DNA of 6,223 nt, from assembly GCA_025464125.1 (NCBI GenBank), contig JAODLU010000083.1, forward strand, positions 1-6,223. The letters are read 5' to 3'. Below are positions 1 to 6,219 of the stretch, piece by piece. Below the pieces are notes generated by a model that had not been told where the DNA came from, made no database searches, and worked only from the letters and a program-made list of their open reading frames with translations. Source of the stretch: Microbacteriaceae bacterium. Its GTDB lineage: Bacteria > Actinomycetota > Actinomycetes > Actinomycetales > Microbacteriaceae. Position numbers and translations under genes: made by a program. Within the stretch, counting starts at the first letter, position 1. The number at the start of each line of letters is the position of its first letter.

Positions 1-1101
1 GGTGGCCTGGGACATGCCCTGGAACTCGGCCGGGTACTCCAGTGCGCCGGCGCCGATTATGCTTCCGGCCCCGCGCATGAGACGAGGCACTGAGTGCTCT
101 GTGCCGATTCCGCCGGGGTTCGTGAGCGAGATCGTATTGCCGGCGAAATCCGCAGCCGTCAGCTTGTTCGCACGGGCGCGGGCGACGATGTCTTCGTAGG
201 CAGCCAGGAAGTCCTGGAACCCCATGGTCTCTGCGCGCTTGACGCCGGGCACGAGGAGCGCACGGGTGCCGTCGGGCTTCGGCACATCGATTGCGAGGCC
301 GAGGTTGATGTGTGCGGGAACCACTACGGACGGCTTGCCGTCGACCTCTTCGTAGAAGACGTTCTGGCTCGGAAACTCCTGCAGCGCCTTGACCAGAGCC
401 CAGGCGAGCATGTGGGTGAACGACACCTTGCCGCCGCGTGCGCGCTTCAGGTGGTTGTTGATCACGATGCGGTTGTCGATCATGAGCTTGGCTGGCACCG
501 TGCGCACGCTGGTCGCGGTTGGCACGGTCAGGCTTGCGTCCATGTTTGTCGCCAGCGACTTGGCCATGCCCTTGAGCGCTGAAACCGTGTCCTGCGGCTC
601 GGCTGCTGCCGCGGCTTCAGCGGATGCCACTGCCGGGTCGGCCACTGCCGGCGCCTCAGCGGGGATCGGCTGCGGCTTCGGCTGCAGCGAGGTGGTGCGG
701 GCGATGGGCTGGCTGCCTGTAGCGGTGGACGGCTCGACGGGAGCGGCTGCCACCGGCGCGGCCTGTGCTGGCGCGGCTGGGGCCGGCGGGGCAGCGGCTT
801 CCGGCGCCTCGGCCAGTGGTGCTGGCGCAATCGGTGCAGCTGGCGCTGGTGCGGCTGCCGGTGCAGGTGCCGCTGGTGCTTCTGCGATGGGAGCTGCCTC
901 CACTGGAGCATCCGTCACCACGCCTTCTGGCAGCTGGCCGGAGGTCTGATGGTAGCTCTCGAGCACTGGCCACCATGACTGGTCGACCGAGTTTTTGTCT
1001 ACGAGGAAACGTTCGTACATCTCGTCGACGAGCCATTCATTGGCTCCGAATTCACCAGAGGCACCGTCCTCTGGCGCCAGTCCGGTTACCTGGCTAGACA
1101 C
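1..1101 (-). CDS. kgd: Multifunctional 2-oxoglutarate dehydrogenase (E2-E1 fusion), N-terminal 367 residues; 3' end outside window
   Basis: TCA-cycle enzyme that decarboxylates 2-oxoglutarate and, with shared E2/E3 parts, helps form succinyl-CoA in the cytoplasm; called Kgd in mycobacteria and OdhA in corynebacteria. I translated the minus strand from GTG at 1101, the first usable start after an in-frame TAG at 1117-1119. Residues 1-60 are the family's N-terminal segment (NEWLVDEMYERF, then SVDQSWW). Residues 64-170 are an Ala/Pro-rich linker. From about 190 the E2-like succinyltransferase domain begins, with VPTATSVRTVPAKLMIDNR, the HLKRARGGKVSFTH block, ISLTNPGGIGTEHSVPRLM (324-342) and ALEYPAEFQG (353-362). 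The catalytic-His stretch (YDHRIIQG in relatives) and the thiamine-diphosphate E1 domain must lie beyond position 1. Relatives are about 1,230-1,270 residues, so roughly 30% is present. There is no lipoyl domain in this part, as expected for the actinobacterial fusion. It is divergent from guaB1. Family identity is very secure. Confidence 0.96.
   Translation of the reverse strand, partial: MSSQVTGLAPEDGASGEFGANEWLVDEMYERFLVDKNSVDQSWWPVLESYHQTSGQLPEGVVTDAPVEAAPIAEAPAAPAPAAAPAPAAPIAPAPLAEAPEAAAPPAPAAPAQAAPVAAAPVEPSTATGSQPIARTTSLQPKPQPIPAEAPAVADPAVASAEAAAAAEPQDTVSALKGMAKSLATNMDASLTVPTATSVRTVPAKLMIDNRIVINNHLKRARGGKVSFTHMLAWALVKALQEFPSQNVFYEEVDGKPSVVVPAHINLGLAIDVPKPDGTRALLVPGVKRAETMGFQDFLAAYEDIVARARANKLTAADFAGNTISLTNPGGIGTEHSVPRLMRGAGSIIGAGALEYPAEFQGMSQAT
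592..912 (-). repeat. Low-complexity Ala/Pro linker in kgd
   Basis: This stretch encodes residues 64-170 of Kgd, made almost entirely of Ala and Pro with a few Val, Glu, Gln and Thr, in irregular AP/APA/AAP units (GCA/GCC/GCG and CCA/CCG codons). It joins the N-terminal E1-associated segment to the E2-like domain and is presumably flexible, as in E2 proteins of other dehydrogenase complexes. Because GCN and CCN codons rarely give stops in other frames, the opposite strand is open for long distances here; those frames are not genes. From memory of the M. tuberculosis protein, the linker seems somewhat longer here, but I have not aligned them. Confidence 0.8.
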
Positions 1102-1111
1102 AGCCGCATCG

Positions 1112-1118
1112 CCACCCT
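1112..1118 (-). promoter_or_regulatory. Ribosome binding site of kgd
   Basis: Minus-strand AGGGTGG lies 10 bases upstream of the GTG at 1101. It is a moderate Shine-Dalgarno match and supports that start. An ATG at 1109-1107 is in another frame and reaches a stop after seven codons, so it is not the start. Confidence 0.5.
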
Positions 1119-1139
1119 AAAAATTATTTGCGGATTCCG

Positions 1140-1158
1140 TGTGACCCGTCAGGTCACA
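1140..1158. promoter_or_regulatory. Candidate operator: perfect 7-bp inverted repeat
   Basis: TGTGACC (1140-1146) and GGTCACA (1152-1158) are exact reverse complements separated by CGTCA. The site lies in the intergenic region between divergent kgd and guaB1, 39 bp from the kgd start and 69 bp from the guaB1 start. The half-site contains TGTGA/TCACA as in CRP/GlxR sites, but the spacing is 9 rather than 6 bases, so a canonical CRP-family site does not fit. A dimeric regulator acting on one or both genes is an inference; the protein is unknown. Confidence 0.45.
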
Positions 1159-1169
1159 TACCTATCCAG

Positions 1170-1198
1170 CTTAAACCCGTTGGCGGGCCGCCTCACCC
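1170..1198 (-). promoter_or_regulatory. Possible kgd promoter
   Basis: On the minus strand GTGAGG, a 17-base spacer and TAAGCT resemble -35 and -10 elements (the actinobacterial -10 is often TANNNT). Transcription would start near 1163, just upstream of the inverted repeat at 1140-1158, so a bound protein could block elongation. Another TANNNT match, TAATTT near 1120-1125, is too close to the ribosome binding site to leave it intact. Prediction by eye only. Confidence 0.2.
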
Positions 1199-1213
1199 CT
1201 CCTTGCTAGGGAT

Positions 1214-1219
1214 TACCTT
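1214..1219 (+). promoter_or_regulatory. Possible -10 element for a leaderless guaB1 transcript
   Basis: TACCTT fits the actinobacterial TANNNT pattern and ends 7 bases before the guaB1 ATG, which would put the transcription start at or next to the start codon. No good -35 is visible. The only Shine-Dalgarno-like string, AGGGA at 1208-1212, is 14 bases from the ATG, farther than usual. Leaderless mRNAs are common in actinobacteria, so this is plausible but unproven. Confidence 0.25.
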
Positions 1220-1226
1220 TAAAAAC

Positions 1227-2666
1227 ATGGAGTTTTACGAGACATCCCCACGACACGACCTGACCTACTCAGACGTGTTCCTGGTGCCAAGCCACTCGGA
1301 TGTCGGCAGTCGCCTCGGCGTCTCCCTTGCGCCTGTTGACGGCACTGGCGCCACCATTCCCATCGTCTCCGCGAACATGAACTCAGTCACGGGCCCCCGC
1401 CTTGCGGCAACGCTCGCACGACGCGGCGGGCTCGGAGTGCTTCCGCAGGACCTGCACCTGCAGCAGCTGGCCGAAGCCATCCGCTGGGTCAAGGAGCAGC
1501 CGGTCCCATGGGACACCCCCCTCGACCTTCGCCCTGAACAGACCGTTGCCGAGGCGCTCCGCCTGGTGCCAGCTGTTGAGGGGCACGGAATCGTGCTGCA
1601 CGACGAGCACGGCACATACCTCGGCTGCATCAGCGCTGGTCGGCTCGGCACCGCGCTTCCGGATGCCCGGCTGGGCGATCTCCTGCATGGCAGGTTGACC
1701 GCCATCGACGCCGATGACGTGACGAGTGCCCGTGCGGCCTTCGACCTGATGGTGGCGGCCGACCTGGAGTTTGCTCCTGTAATGCACCACGGCGTAGTGG
1801 TGGGAACGCTCAGCCGCACCGGAGCCCTTCGCTCAACCCTCTACGAACCGGCACTGGACGCATCGGGTCGCCTGCGCGTCGCCGCAGCGGTCGGCATCAA
1901 CGGTGACGTCGCAGCCAAGGCGAAAGCGCTCGCCGCGGCTGGGGTCGACGTGCTCGTGCTCGACACCGCGCACGGTCACCAGCAGGGCATGCTCGACGCC
2001 CTCGCCACAGTGGCGGCCCTGGGGCTCGGCCTGCCCATCGTCGCGGGCAACGTAGTGACGACCGCGGCAGTCCGCGACCTCGTCGGCGCTGGCGCCACCA
2101 TCGTGAAGGTGGGGGTCGGCCCCGGTGCCATGTGCACCACCCGCATGATGACCGCGGTCGGGCGGCCGCAATTCTCGGCTGTTCTCGAAACCGCTGCCGC
2201 AGCGCGGGAGCTCGGCGCCCACGTGTGGGCGGATGGTGGCGTGAGGTACCCGAGAGACGTTGCGCTGGCGCTGGCTGCGGGGGCGGCATCCGTCATGATC
2301 GGTTCGTGGTTCGCCGGCACGATCGAGGCACCCGGCACGCTCGAGACAGACAGCGCAGGCAAGCTCTACAAAGAGAGCTGGGGCATGGCTTCGACCAAGG
2401 CCGTGCAGGGTCGCTTCGAAAAGCTGGACCCATACGAGCTCGCACGCAAGACGCTGTTCGCGGAGGGCATCTCGTCGTCGAAGATCTATCTCGACCCGCT
2501 GCGGCCTTCGGTGGAGGACCTGCTCGACATGATCACCTCCGGGGTGCGCAGTTCGTTCACATACGCCGGGGCTTCGAACCTCGAGCAGTTTCATGAGCGT
2601 GCTCTCGTCGGAATCCAGTCGGCCGCAGGTTACGAGGAAGGCAAGGCACTCCCTGTTTCCTGGTAG
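1227..2666 (+). CDS. guaB1: GuaB1-type IMP dehydrogenase/GMP reductase family protein with CBS pair
   Basis: Probable GMP reductase (GMP + NADPH to IMP + ammonia + NADP+), a cytoplasmic purine-salvage enzyme; mycobacterial GuaB1 was shown to have this activity although its family is named after IMP dehydrogenase. From ATG 1227 the protein has 479 residues, the usual GuaB1 length. The N-terminal barrel part includes DLTYSDVFLVP (11-21), SANMNSVTG (48-56) and GVLPQDL (70-76). Residues about 95-205 form the CBS pair. The barrel then continues with VLDTAHGHQQGM (244-255), GNVVT (274-278), VGVGPGAMCTTR (295-306) with the nucleophile Cys303, ADGGVRYPRD (335-344), GSWFAGTIEAPG (359-370) and the flap-side YKESWGMAST (381-390). 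The frame stays open upstream to a TTG at 1128, but the extra 33 residues lack family similarity, so ATG 1227 is preferred. It is divergent from kgd and lies 92 bp ahead of the CNNM pair. Whether it reduces GMP or oxidises IMP cannot be settled by sequence alone. Confidence 0.93.
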   Translation: MEFYETSPRHDLTYSDVFLVPSHSDVGSRLGVSLAPVDGTGATIPIVSANMNSVTGPRLAATLARRGGLGVLPQDLHLQQLAEAIRWVKEQPVPWDTPLDLRPEQTVAEALRLVPAVEGHGIVLHDEHGTYLGCISAGRLGTALPDARLGDLLHGRLTAIDADDVTSARAAFDLMVAADLEFAPVMHHGVVVGTLSRTGALRSTLYEPALDASGRLRVAAAVGINGDVAAKAKALAAAGVDVLVLDTAHGHQQGMLDALATVAALGLGLPIVAGNVVTTAAVRDLVGAGATIVKVGVGPGAMCTTRMMTAVGRPQFSAVLETAAAARELGAHVWADGGVRYPRDVALALAAGAASVMIGSWFAGTIEAPGTLETDSAGKLYKESWGMASTKAVQGRFEKLDPYELARKTLFAEGISSSKIYLDPLRPSVEDLLDMITSGVRSSFTYAGASNLEQFHERALVGIQSAAGYEEGKALPVSW

Positions 2667-2758
2667 CAATCAGCGGGTAAGCTCGACCAGATAATGGACG
2701 ACCCTCCGCATAGTTCGAGCACCTGCAGTTCGGCCGCAGGCCAGTTGGGCACGAACGC
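2667..2758 (+). other. Intergenic region between guaB1 and the CNNM pair
   Basis: This 92-bp gap has no gene. It holds GATAAT at 2690-2695, a fair -10 match without a convincing -35, so the CNNM pair may have its own weak promoter in addition to read-through from guaB1. Two inverted repeats follow: GCTCGA (2681-2686) with TCGAGC (2715-2720), and CCTGC (2722-2726) with GCAGG (2736-2740). Neither is followed by a T run, so no intrinsic terminator for guaB1 is evident and co-transcription is possible. The nearest G-rich string before the GTG at 2759 (GCAGG) is 18 bases away, so there is no good ribosome binding site. Confidence 0.35.
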
Positions 2759-4078
2759 GTGACGTACGAGCTGATCATGCTCGGTGTCGGCCTTGTTCTC
2801 ACCGTCGGCACCGGCTTCTTCGTCGCCTCCGAGTTCTCGCTGGTGAACCTCGACCGCTCAGACCTCGAGTCGCGAACCGAACGCGGCGAGAAGGGCCTCG
2901 GGCTCACCATCGGGGCACTGAAAGTCACCTCGCCGCACCTCTCGAGCGCACAGCTCGGAATCCCGCTCACCACGCTGCTCACCGGCTACACGATGGAGCC
3001 GGCCATCGGCGGCCTGCTACACGTGCCGCTCGACGCTCTCGGCCTGCCAAAGGGAGTGACCACGGTTGTAGCCTCCATCATTGCGATTCTCATTGCGACG
3101 CTGTTGTCGATGATCATCGGCGAGCTGGTGCCGAAAAACTTCGCCCTCGCCCTGCCCCTGCCAACCGCGCGGCTCGTGATCCCCTTCCAGGTGGGCTTCA
3201 CGACGGTGTTCCGCCCGTTCGTGACCGTGCTGAACAACTCAGCCAACGTCATCCTGCGGGCAGTCGGTATCGAACCCAAGGAGGAGCTGTCGTCTGCTCG
3301 CACCGCCGAGGAGCTTCGTTCCCTGGTGCGCAGGTCGGCCAAGGAGGGCAGCCTCGACCGCGACACCGCCACCCTGCTCGCTCGCACCCTGGTTTTCGGC
3401 GAGCACATCGCCTCAGACGTTATGACACCGCGACCGCGTGTCTCGGCTGTCGAACGCACTGATCCTGCACAGGCTGTGCTCGAGCTGGCTCGCAGCACCG
3501 GTTTTTCCAGGTTCCCGGTATTCGACGACGGCATCGACGACGTCGTCGGGCTGGTTCACGTCAAGCAGGCGGTCGCTGTGCCGAGGGACAAGCGGGGGGA
3601 TGTGCCGGTGTCCGCACTGCAGTCTGAAGCCTTGCGCGTGCCAGAGACGATGCGCCTCGACATCCTGCTCGGTGAATTGCGCGGGCGTGGCTATCAGATG
3701 GCCGTGGTCGTTGATGAGTATGGCGGCACGGCGGGAGTCGTGACCCTCGAGGACCTCGTCGAAGAGCTGGTTGGCGAAGTTTCCGACGAGCACGACCGCA
3801 CTCGGGCCGGCGTCGTTCGCTCGCGTGACTGGCTCACCTTTCCCGGCATGCTGAGGCCAGACGAACTGCTCGAACGGGCGGATGTCGTGGTGCCTGAAGA
3901 CGGACCGTACGAGACCGTCGGCGGCTTCATCATGAGCGAGCTCGGCCGCCTGCCGGCTATCGGCGACACAGTTGAGGTCGAAGGCGGCGAGTTCAGGGTG
4001 GAACGACTCGACGGCCGCAGGATCGACAGGGTGCGCTTCACGCCCACCTCACGCGATGACGATGGCGGGGCTGCCTGA
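2759..4078 (+). CDS. CNNM/CorC-family (HlyC/CorC) transporter-like protein, long form: DUF21 + CBS pair + CorC_HlyC domain
   Basis: Integral membrane protein of the CNNM/CorC family, whose studied members take part in Mg2+ export or homeostasis; older annotations call it hemolysin-like. It has 439 residues. Residues 1-195 are the DUF21/CNNM membrane domain: a first helix at about 5-27, the SAQLGI motif (63-68), a helix at about 100-120, IGELVPKN (120-127; the Gly-Glu...Pro-Lys signature of the ion site) and a helix at about 137-165. A cytoplasmic CBS pair begins at VMTPRPR (221-227) and includes FSRFPVFDD (249-257) and VVDEYGGTAGVVTLEDLVEE (317-336). From about 345 to 430 is the C-terminal CorC_HlyC domain (YETVGGFIMSELGRLP, 384-399). 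GTG 2759 is chosen because it is the first ATG, GTG or TTG after an in-frame TAG at 2711 and precedes the first helix properly; ATG 2777 (residue 7) is an alternative. The stop overlaps the next start. The transported ion is inferred, not shown. Confidence 0.92.
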   Translation: MTYELIMLGVGLVLTVGTGFFVASEFSLVNLDRSDLESRTERGEKGLGLTIGALKVTSPHLSSAQLGIPLTTLLTGYTMEPAIGGLLHVPLDALGLPKGVTTVVASIIAILIATLLSMIIGELVPKNFALALPLPTARLVIPFQVGFTTVFRPFVTVLNNSANVILRAVGIEPKEELSSARTAEELRSLVRRSAKEGSLDRDTATLLARTLVFGEHIASDVMTPRPRVSAVERTDPAQAVLELARSTGFSRFPVFDDGIDDVVGLVHVKQAVAVPRDKRGDVPVSALQSEALRVPETMRLDILLGELRGRGYQMAVVVDEYGGTAGVVTLEDLVEELVGEVSDEHDRTRAGVVRSRDWLTFPGMLRPDELLERADVVVPEDGPYETVGGFIMSELGRLPAIGDTVEVEGGEFRVERLDGRRIDRVRFTPTSRDDDGGAA

Positions 4079-5115
4079 TGGAGGTGTGGGGAATCGTCTG
4101 GCTCGTGTTGCTGCTGATCGTCAACGCCTTCTTCGTCGGCGCCGAGTTCGCGGTGATTTCGGCGAGGCGTTCACAGATAGAGCCTCGGGCAGAGGCAGGC
4201 AGTCGTGCCGCAAAAACCACGCTCTACGCAATGGAACACGCGACGATGATGCTGGCTACGAGCCAGCTGGGCATCACCGTCGCCTCGCTGCTCATCCTGA
4301 ACGTGTCGGAGCCGGCCATCCATCACCTGCTCGAGCTGCCGCTGGCGCTTACGGGATGGCCAGAGGCGGTGATCGGCACGATCGCTTTCATCATCACGCT
4401 GACCGTCGTGTCATTCCTGCACGTCGTCATCGGCGAGATGGTTCCGAAGAACCTCTCGTTCTCGCTGCCCGACCGCATGGCCCTGATACTGGCGCCGCCG
4501 CTGGTCTTCATCTCGACGATCTTCAGGCCCATCATCCACGCGCTGAATGCCACGGCGAACGGTGTGCTCAGACTGTTCAGGGTGCAGCCGAAAAACGAGG
4601 CGACGAGCGCCTTCACCGTCGATGAGGTGGCAACCATCGTCGCGCAGTCGACCAAGGAGGGCGTGCTCACCGACAACATCGGCGCGCTCAACGCGGCGTT
4701 CGAATTCAGCGTCAAGAAGGTGAGGGATATCGCGGTGGCTGTGCCTGATCTCGTGAGCCTCTCCGAAGCCACGACACCGGCAGAGGTGGAGCGAGCGGTG
4801 GCCCAGCACGGTTTCTCCCGCTATGTGCTGGTCGACGACAACGGGGAGCCAACCGGCTACCTCCACCTGAAAGACGTAATCGACCTCGAGGACCCTGACG
4901 AGTTCGATGAGCCGGTTCCGCCCAAGCGCATCCGCCAGCTCATCTCGATCGTCCGGGATTCAGATCTCGAAGACGCGCTCGCCGCCATGAGACGTTCAGG
5001 CGTGCACCTGGCGAGGGTGTTCGATGCGAACGGCGTCACCAAGGGCGTGGTGTTCCTCGAAGACATCATCGAAGAGCTGGTCGGCGAAGTGCAGGATGCC
5101 ACCCGCCGCCGTTAG
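4078..5115 (+). CDS. CNNM/CorC-family membrane protein, short form: DUF21 + CBS pair, no CorC_HlyC domain
   Basis: Paralogue of the preceding gene, with 345 residues. The DUF21/CNNM domain spans about 1-190: first helix about 5-27 with FFVGAEFAVISARR, TSQLGI (61-66), a helix at about 97-117, VIGEMVPKNLSFSLP (117-131) and a helix at about 135-160. The CBS pair (about 212-340) contains FSRYVLVDDNGEPTGYLHLK (246-265) and ends with GVVFLEDIIEELVGEV (323-338). The protein stops seven residues later, so the C-terminal CorC_HlyC domain of its neighbour is absent. The MTPR motif that opens the first CBS of the long form is not recognisable (DIAVAVPD here), and DEYGG of the second CBS is replaced by FDANG. 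ATG 4078 shares its A with the upstream TGA (TGATG), pointing to translational coupling; GGCGGGG at 4064-4070 may serve as ribosome binding site. It may act with the long form, possibly as a heteromer (inference). Confidence 0.92.
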   Translation: MEVWGIVWLVLLLIVNAFFVGAEFAVISARRSQIEPRAEAGSRAAKTTLYAMEHATMMLATSQLGITVASLLILNVSEPAIHHLLELPLALTGWPEAVIGTIAFIITLTVVSFLHVVIGEMVPKNLSFSLPDRMALILAPPLVFISTIFRPIIHALNATANGVLRLFRVQPKNEATSAFTVDEVATIVAQSTKEGVLTDNIGALNAAFEFSVKKVRDIAVAVPDLVSLSEATTPAEVERAVAQHGFSRYVLVDDNGEPTGYLHLKDVIDLEDPDEFDEPVPPKRIRQLISIVRDSDLEDALAAMRRSGVHLARVFDANGVTKGVVFLEDIIEELVGEVQDATRRR

Positions 5116-5134
5116 TCGCACTGCAGCAGGCGAC
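5115..5134. terminator. Weak inverted repeat in the convergent gap
   Basis: GTCGC (5115-5119) and GCGAC (5130-5134) are exact reverse complements around a 10-base loop that itself contains CTGCAG. It sits between the convergent stops of the short CNNM gene and the flavin oxidoreductase, where a shared terminator would be expected. A 5-bp stem with no T tract on either side is poor for an intrinsic terminator, so this is only a possibility. Confidence 0.2.
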
Positions 5135-5136
5135 GC

Positions 5137-6219
5137 TCAGCTCCACCTCGCACGAAGGTACTGGCTGGGCCAGTAGCTCGGCTCGTAGCCGAGCTCGTGG
5201 GCCGCGCGCAGCGCAAAATGCGGGTCGCGCATGATCTCGCGGGCCATCATGACTGCGTCCGCCTGGCCTGACGCGACGATGTCTTCGGCCTGCTGCGCTG
5301 CGGTGATGAGTCCAACCGCGCTCACCTCGACTGACGACTCGTGCTTGACGAAGTCGGCGAGGGGCACCTGGTAGCCGGGTCCCAGCGGAATGCGAACCCC
5401 GCTGACGAGCCCACCGCTCGACACGTCGAAGAAGTCTGCGCCTGCAGCCTTCGCCCAGCCTGCGACAGTGGCCGTCTGCTGCTGGTCCCAGCCGCCCTCC
5501 GCATAGTCGGTGGCCGAGAAACGCACGAACAGGGGAACTGTCTCGCCAACCTCGGCCCGCACGGCGCGGATCACCTCGAGCAGCAGGCGTGCCCGGTTCT
5601 CGAGACTGCCGCCGTAGCCGTCGGTTCGCGTGTTCGAGAGGGGCGAGAGGAACTGGTGCAGCAGGTAGCCGTGAGCGGCGTGAAGCTCGAGCACGTCGAA
5701 GCCGGCATCCACCGATCGACGAGCTGCAGAAGCGAAGGCGGCGATGACCGCCTCGATTCCTGCCTGGTCGAGGGCCCTGGGTTTGGCGTAGCCCGTGAAG
5801 GCGATTGCCGATGGCCCTTCGGCGACCCAGCCGCCGTCCTCCACCGGCACGCTTCCCTGCTCGTCGGCCCATGGCCGGTAGGTGGAAGCCTTCCGACCGG
5901 CATGCGCCAGCTGGATGGCCGCCGCCGCACCCTGGGAGTGGATGAATTCCACGATGGGTGCCCACGCGTCGCGCTGTGCGTCGTTCCAGATTCCGGTGTC
6001 CTGCGGCGAGATGCGGCCCTCGGCCACGACCGCACTGGCCTCCGTCATCACGAGCCCTGCGCCGCCCCTGGCGAACGCGCCGAGGTGCACAAGGTGCCAC
6101 GATGTCGGCACGCCGTCCAGTTTGTCCACCGAGTACTCACACATCGGGGCCACCCACAGCCGGTTGCGGAAGGTTGTCGAGCGGATCGTGTACTCGGTGA
6201 AGAGCGCAGGTGTTGTCAT
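5137..6219 (-). CDS. NADH:flavin oxidoreductase / old yellow enzyme family, YqjM-like
   Basis: FMN-dependent ene-reductase that uses NAD(P)H to reduce activated C=C bonds of enals, enones and similar electrophiles in the cytoplasm; the natural substrate is unknown. It has 360 residues, close to family length. Visible landmarks of the YqjM class: the N-terminal RNRLWVAPMCEYS (18-30) with the flavin-tuning Cys27 and Tyr29; the flavin-contacting Gln103 in AIQLAHAGRK (101-110); the substrate-anchoring His180/His183 pair in LHAAHGYLLHQFLSP (179-193); NTRTDGYGGSLENRARLLLE (196-215); VRFSATDY (232-239); and the C-terminal phosphate-binding DAVMMAREIMRDP (321-333). The His-His pair places it with the YqjM (thermophilic-like) class rather than the His-Asn classical class. 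The ATG at 6219 lies four bases from the window edge, so its ribosome binding site and promoter are not visible; the start matches the family N-terminus. It converges on the CNNM pair and shows no functional link to it. Confidence 0.93.
   Translation of the reverse strand: MTTPALFTEYTIRSTTFRNRLWVAPMCEYSVDKLDGVPTSWHLVHLGAFARGGAGLVMTEASAVVAEGRISPQDTGIWNDAQRDAWAPIVEFIHSQGAAAAIQLAHAGRKASTYRPWADEQGSVPVEDGGWVAEGPSAIAFTGYAKPRALDQAGIEAVIAAFASAARRSVDAGFDVLELHAAHGYLLHQFLSPLSNTRTDGYGGSLENRARLLLEVIRAVRAEVGETVPLFVRFSATDYAEGGWDQQQTATVAGWAKAAGADFFDVSSGGLVSGVRIPLGPGYQVPLADFVKHESSVEVSAVGLITAAQQAEDIVASGQADAVMMAREIMRDPHFALRAAHELGYEPSYWPSQYLRARWS

Noticed and set aside
389..949. Plus-strand open frame of 186 codons rich in Ala, Gly and Ser
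   Set aside because: It is the antisense of the Ala/Pro linker and E2-like domain of kgd, whose minus-strand frame matches a well-known family residue by residue.
1140..1158. CRP/GlxR binding site
   Set aside because: TGTGA and TCACA are present, but they are 9 bases apart instead of 6, and the conserved central bases of GlxR sites are missing.
1182..1192. GGCGG-G-CCGCC palindrome as a second operator or terminator
   Set aside because: With a one-base centre it cannot form a hairpin, and short GC palindromes are expected by chance in this DNA.
1128..1226. 33-codon upstream extension of guaB1 from TTG
   Set aside because: It would cover the palindrome and promoter region, has no family similarity, and the ATG at 1227 gives the usual 479-residue GuaB1 length.
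1833..2669. Minus-strand open frame of 278 codons
   Set aside because: It lies antisense to guaB1, which carries all the IMPDH/GMPR motifs. The antisense product shows no recognisable domain.
2641..2758. Intrinsic terminator after guaB1
   Set aside because: The inverted repeats present have 5-6 bp stems and no T run on the plus strand.
5066..6100. Minus-strand open frame of 344 codons
   Set aside because: It is a shifted frame of the flavin oxidoreductase gene, with an Arg/Ala-rich product typical of out-of-frame high-GC DNA.
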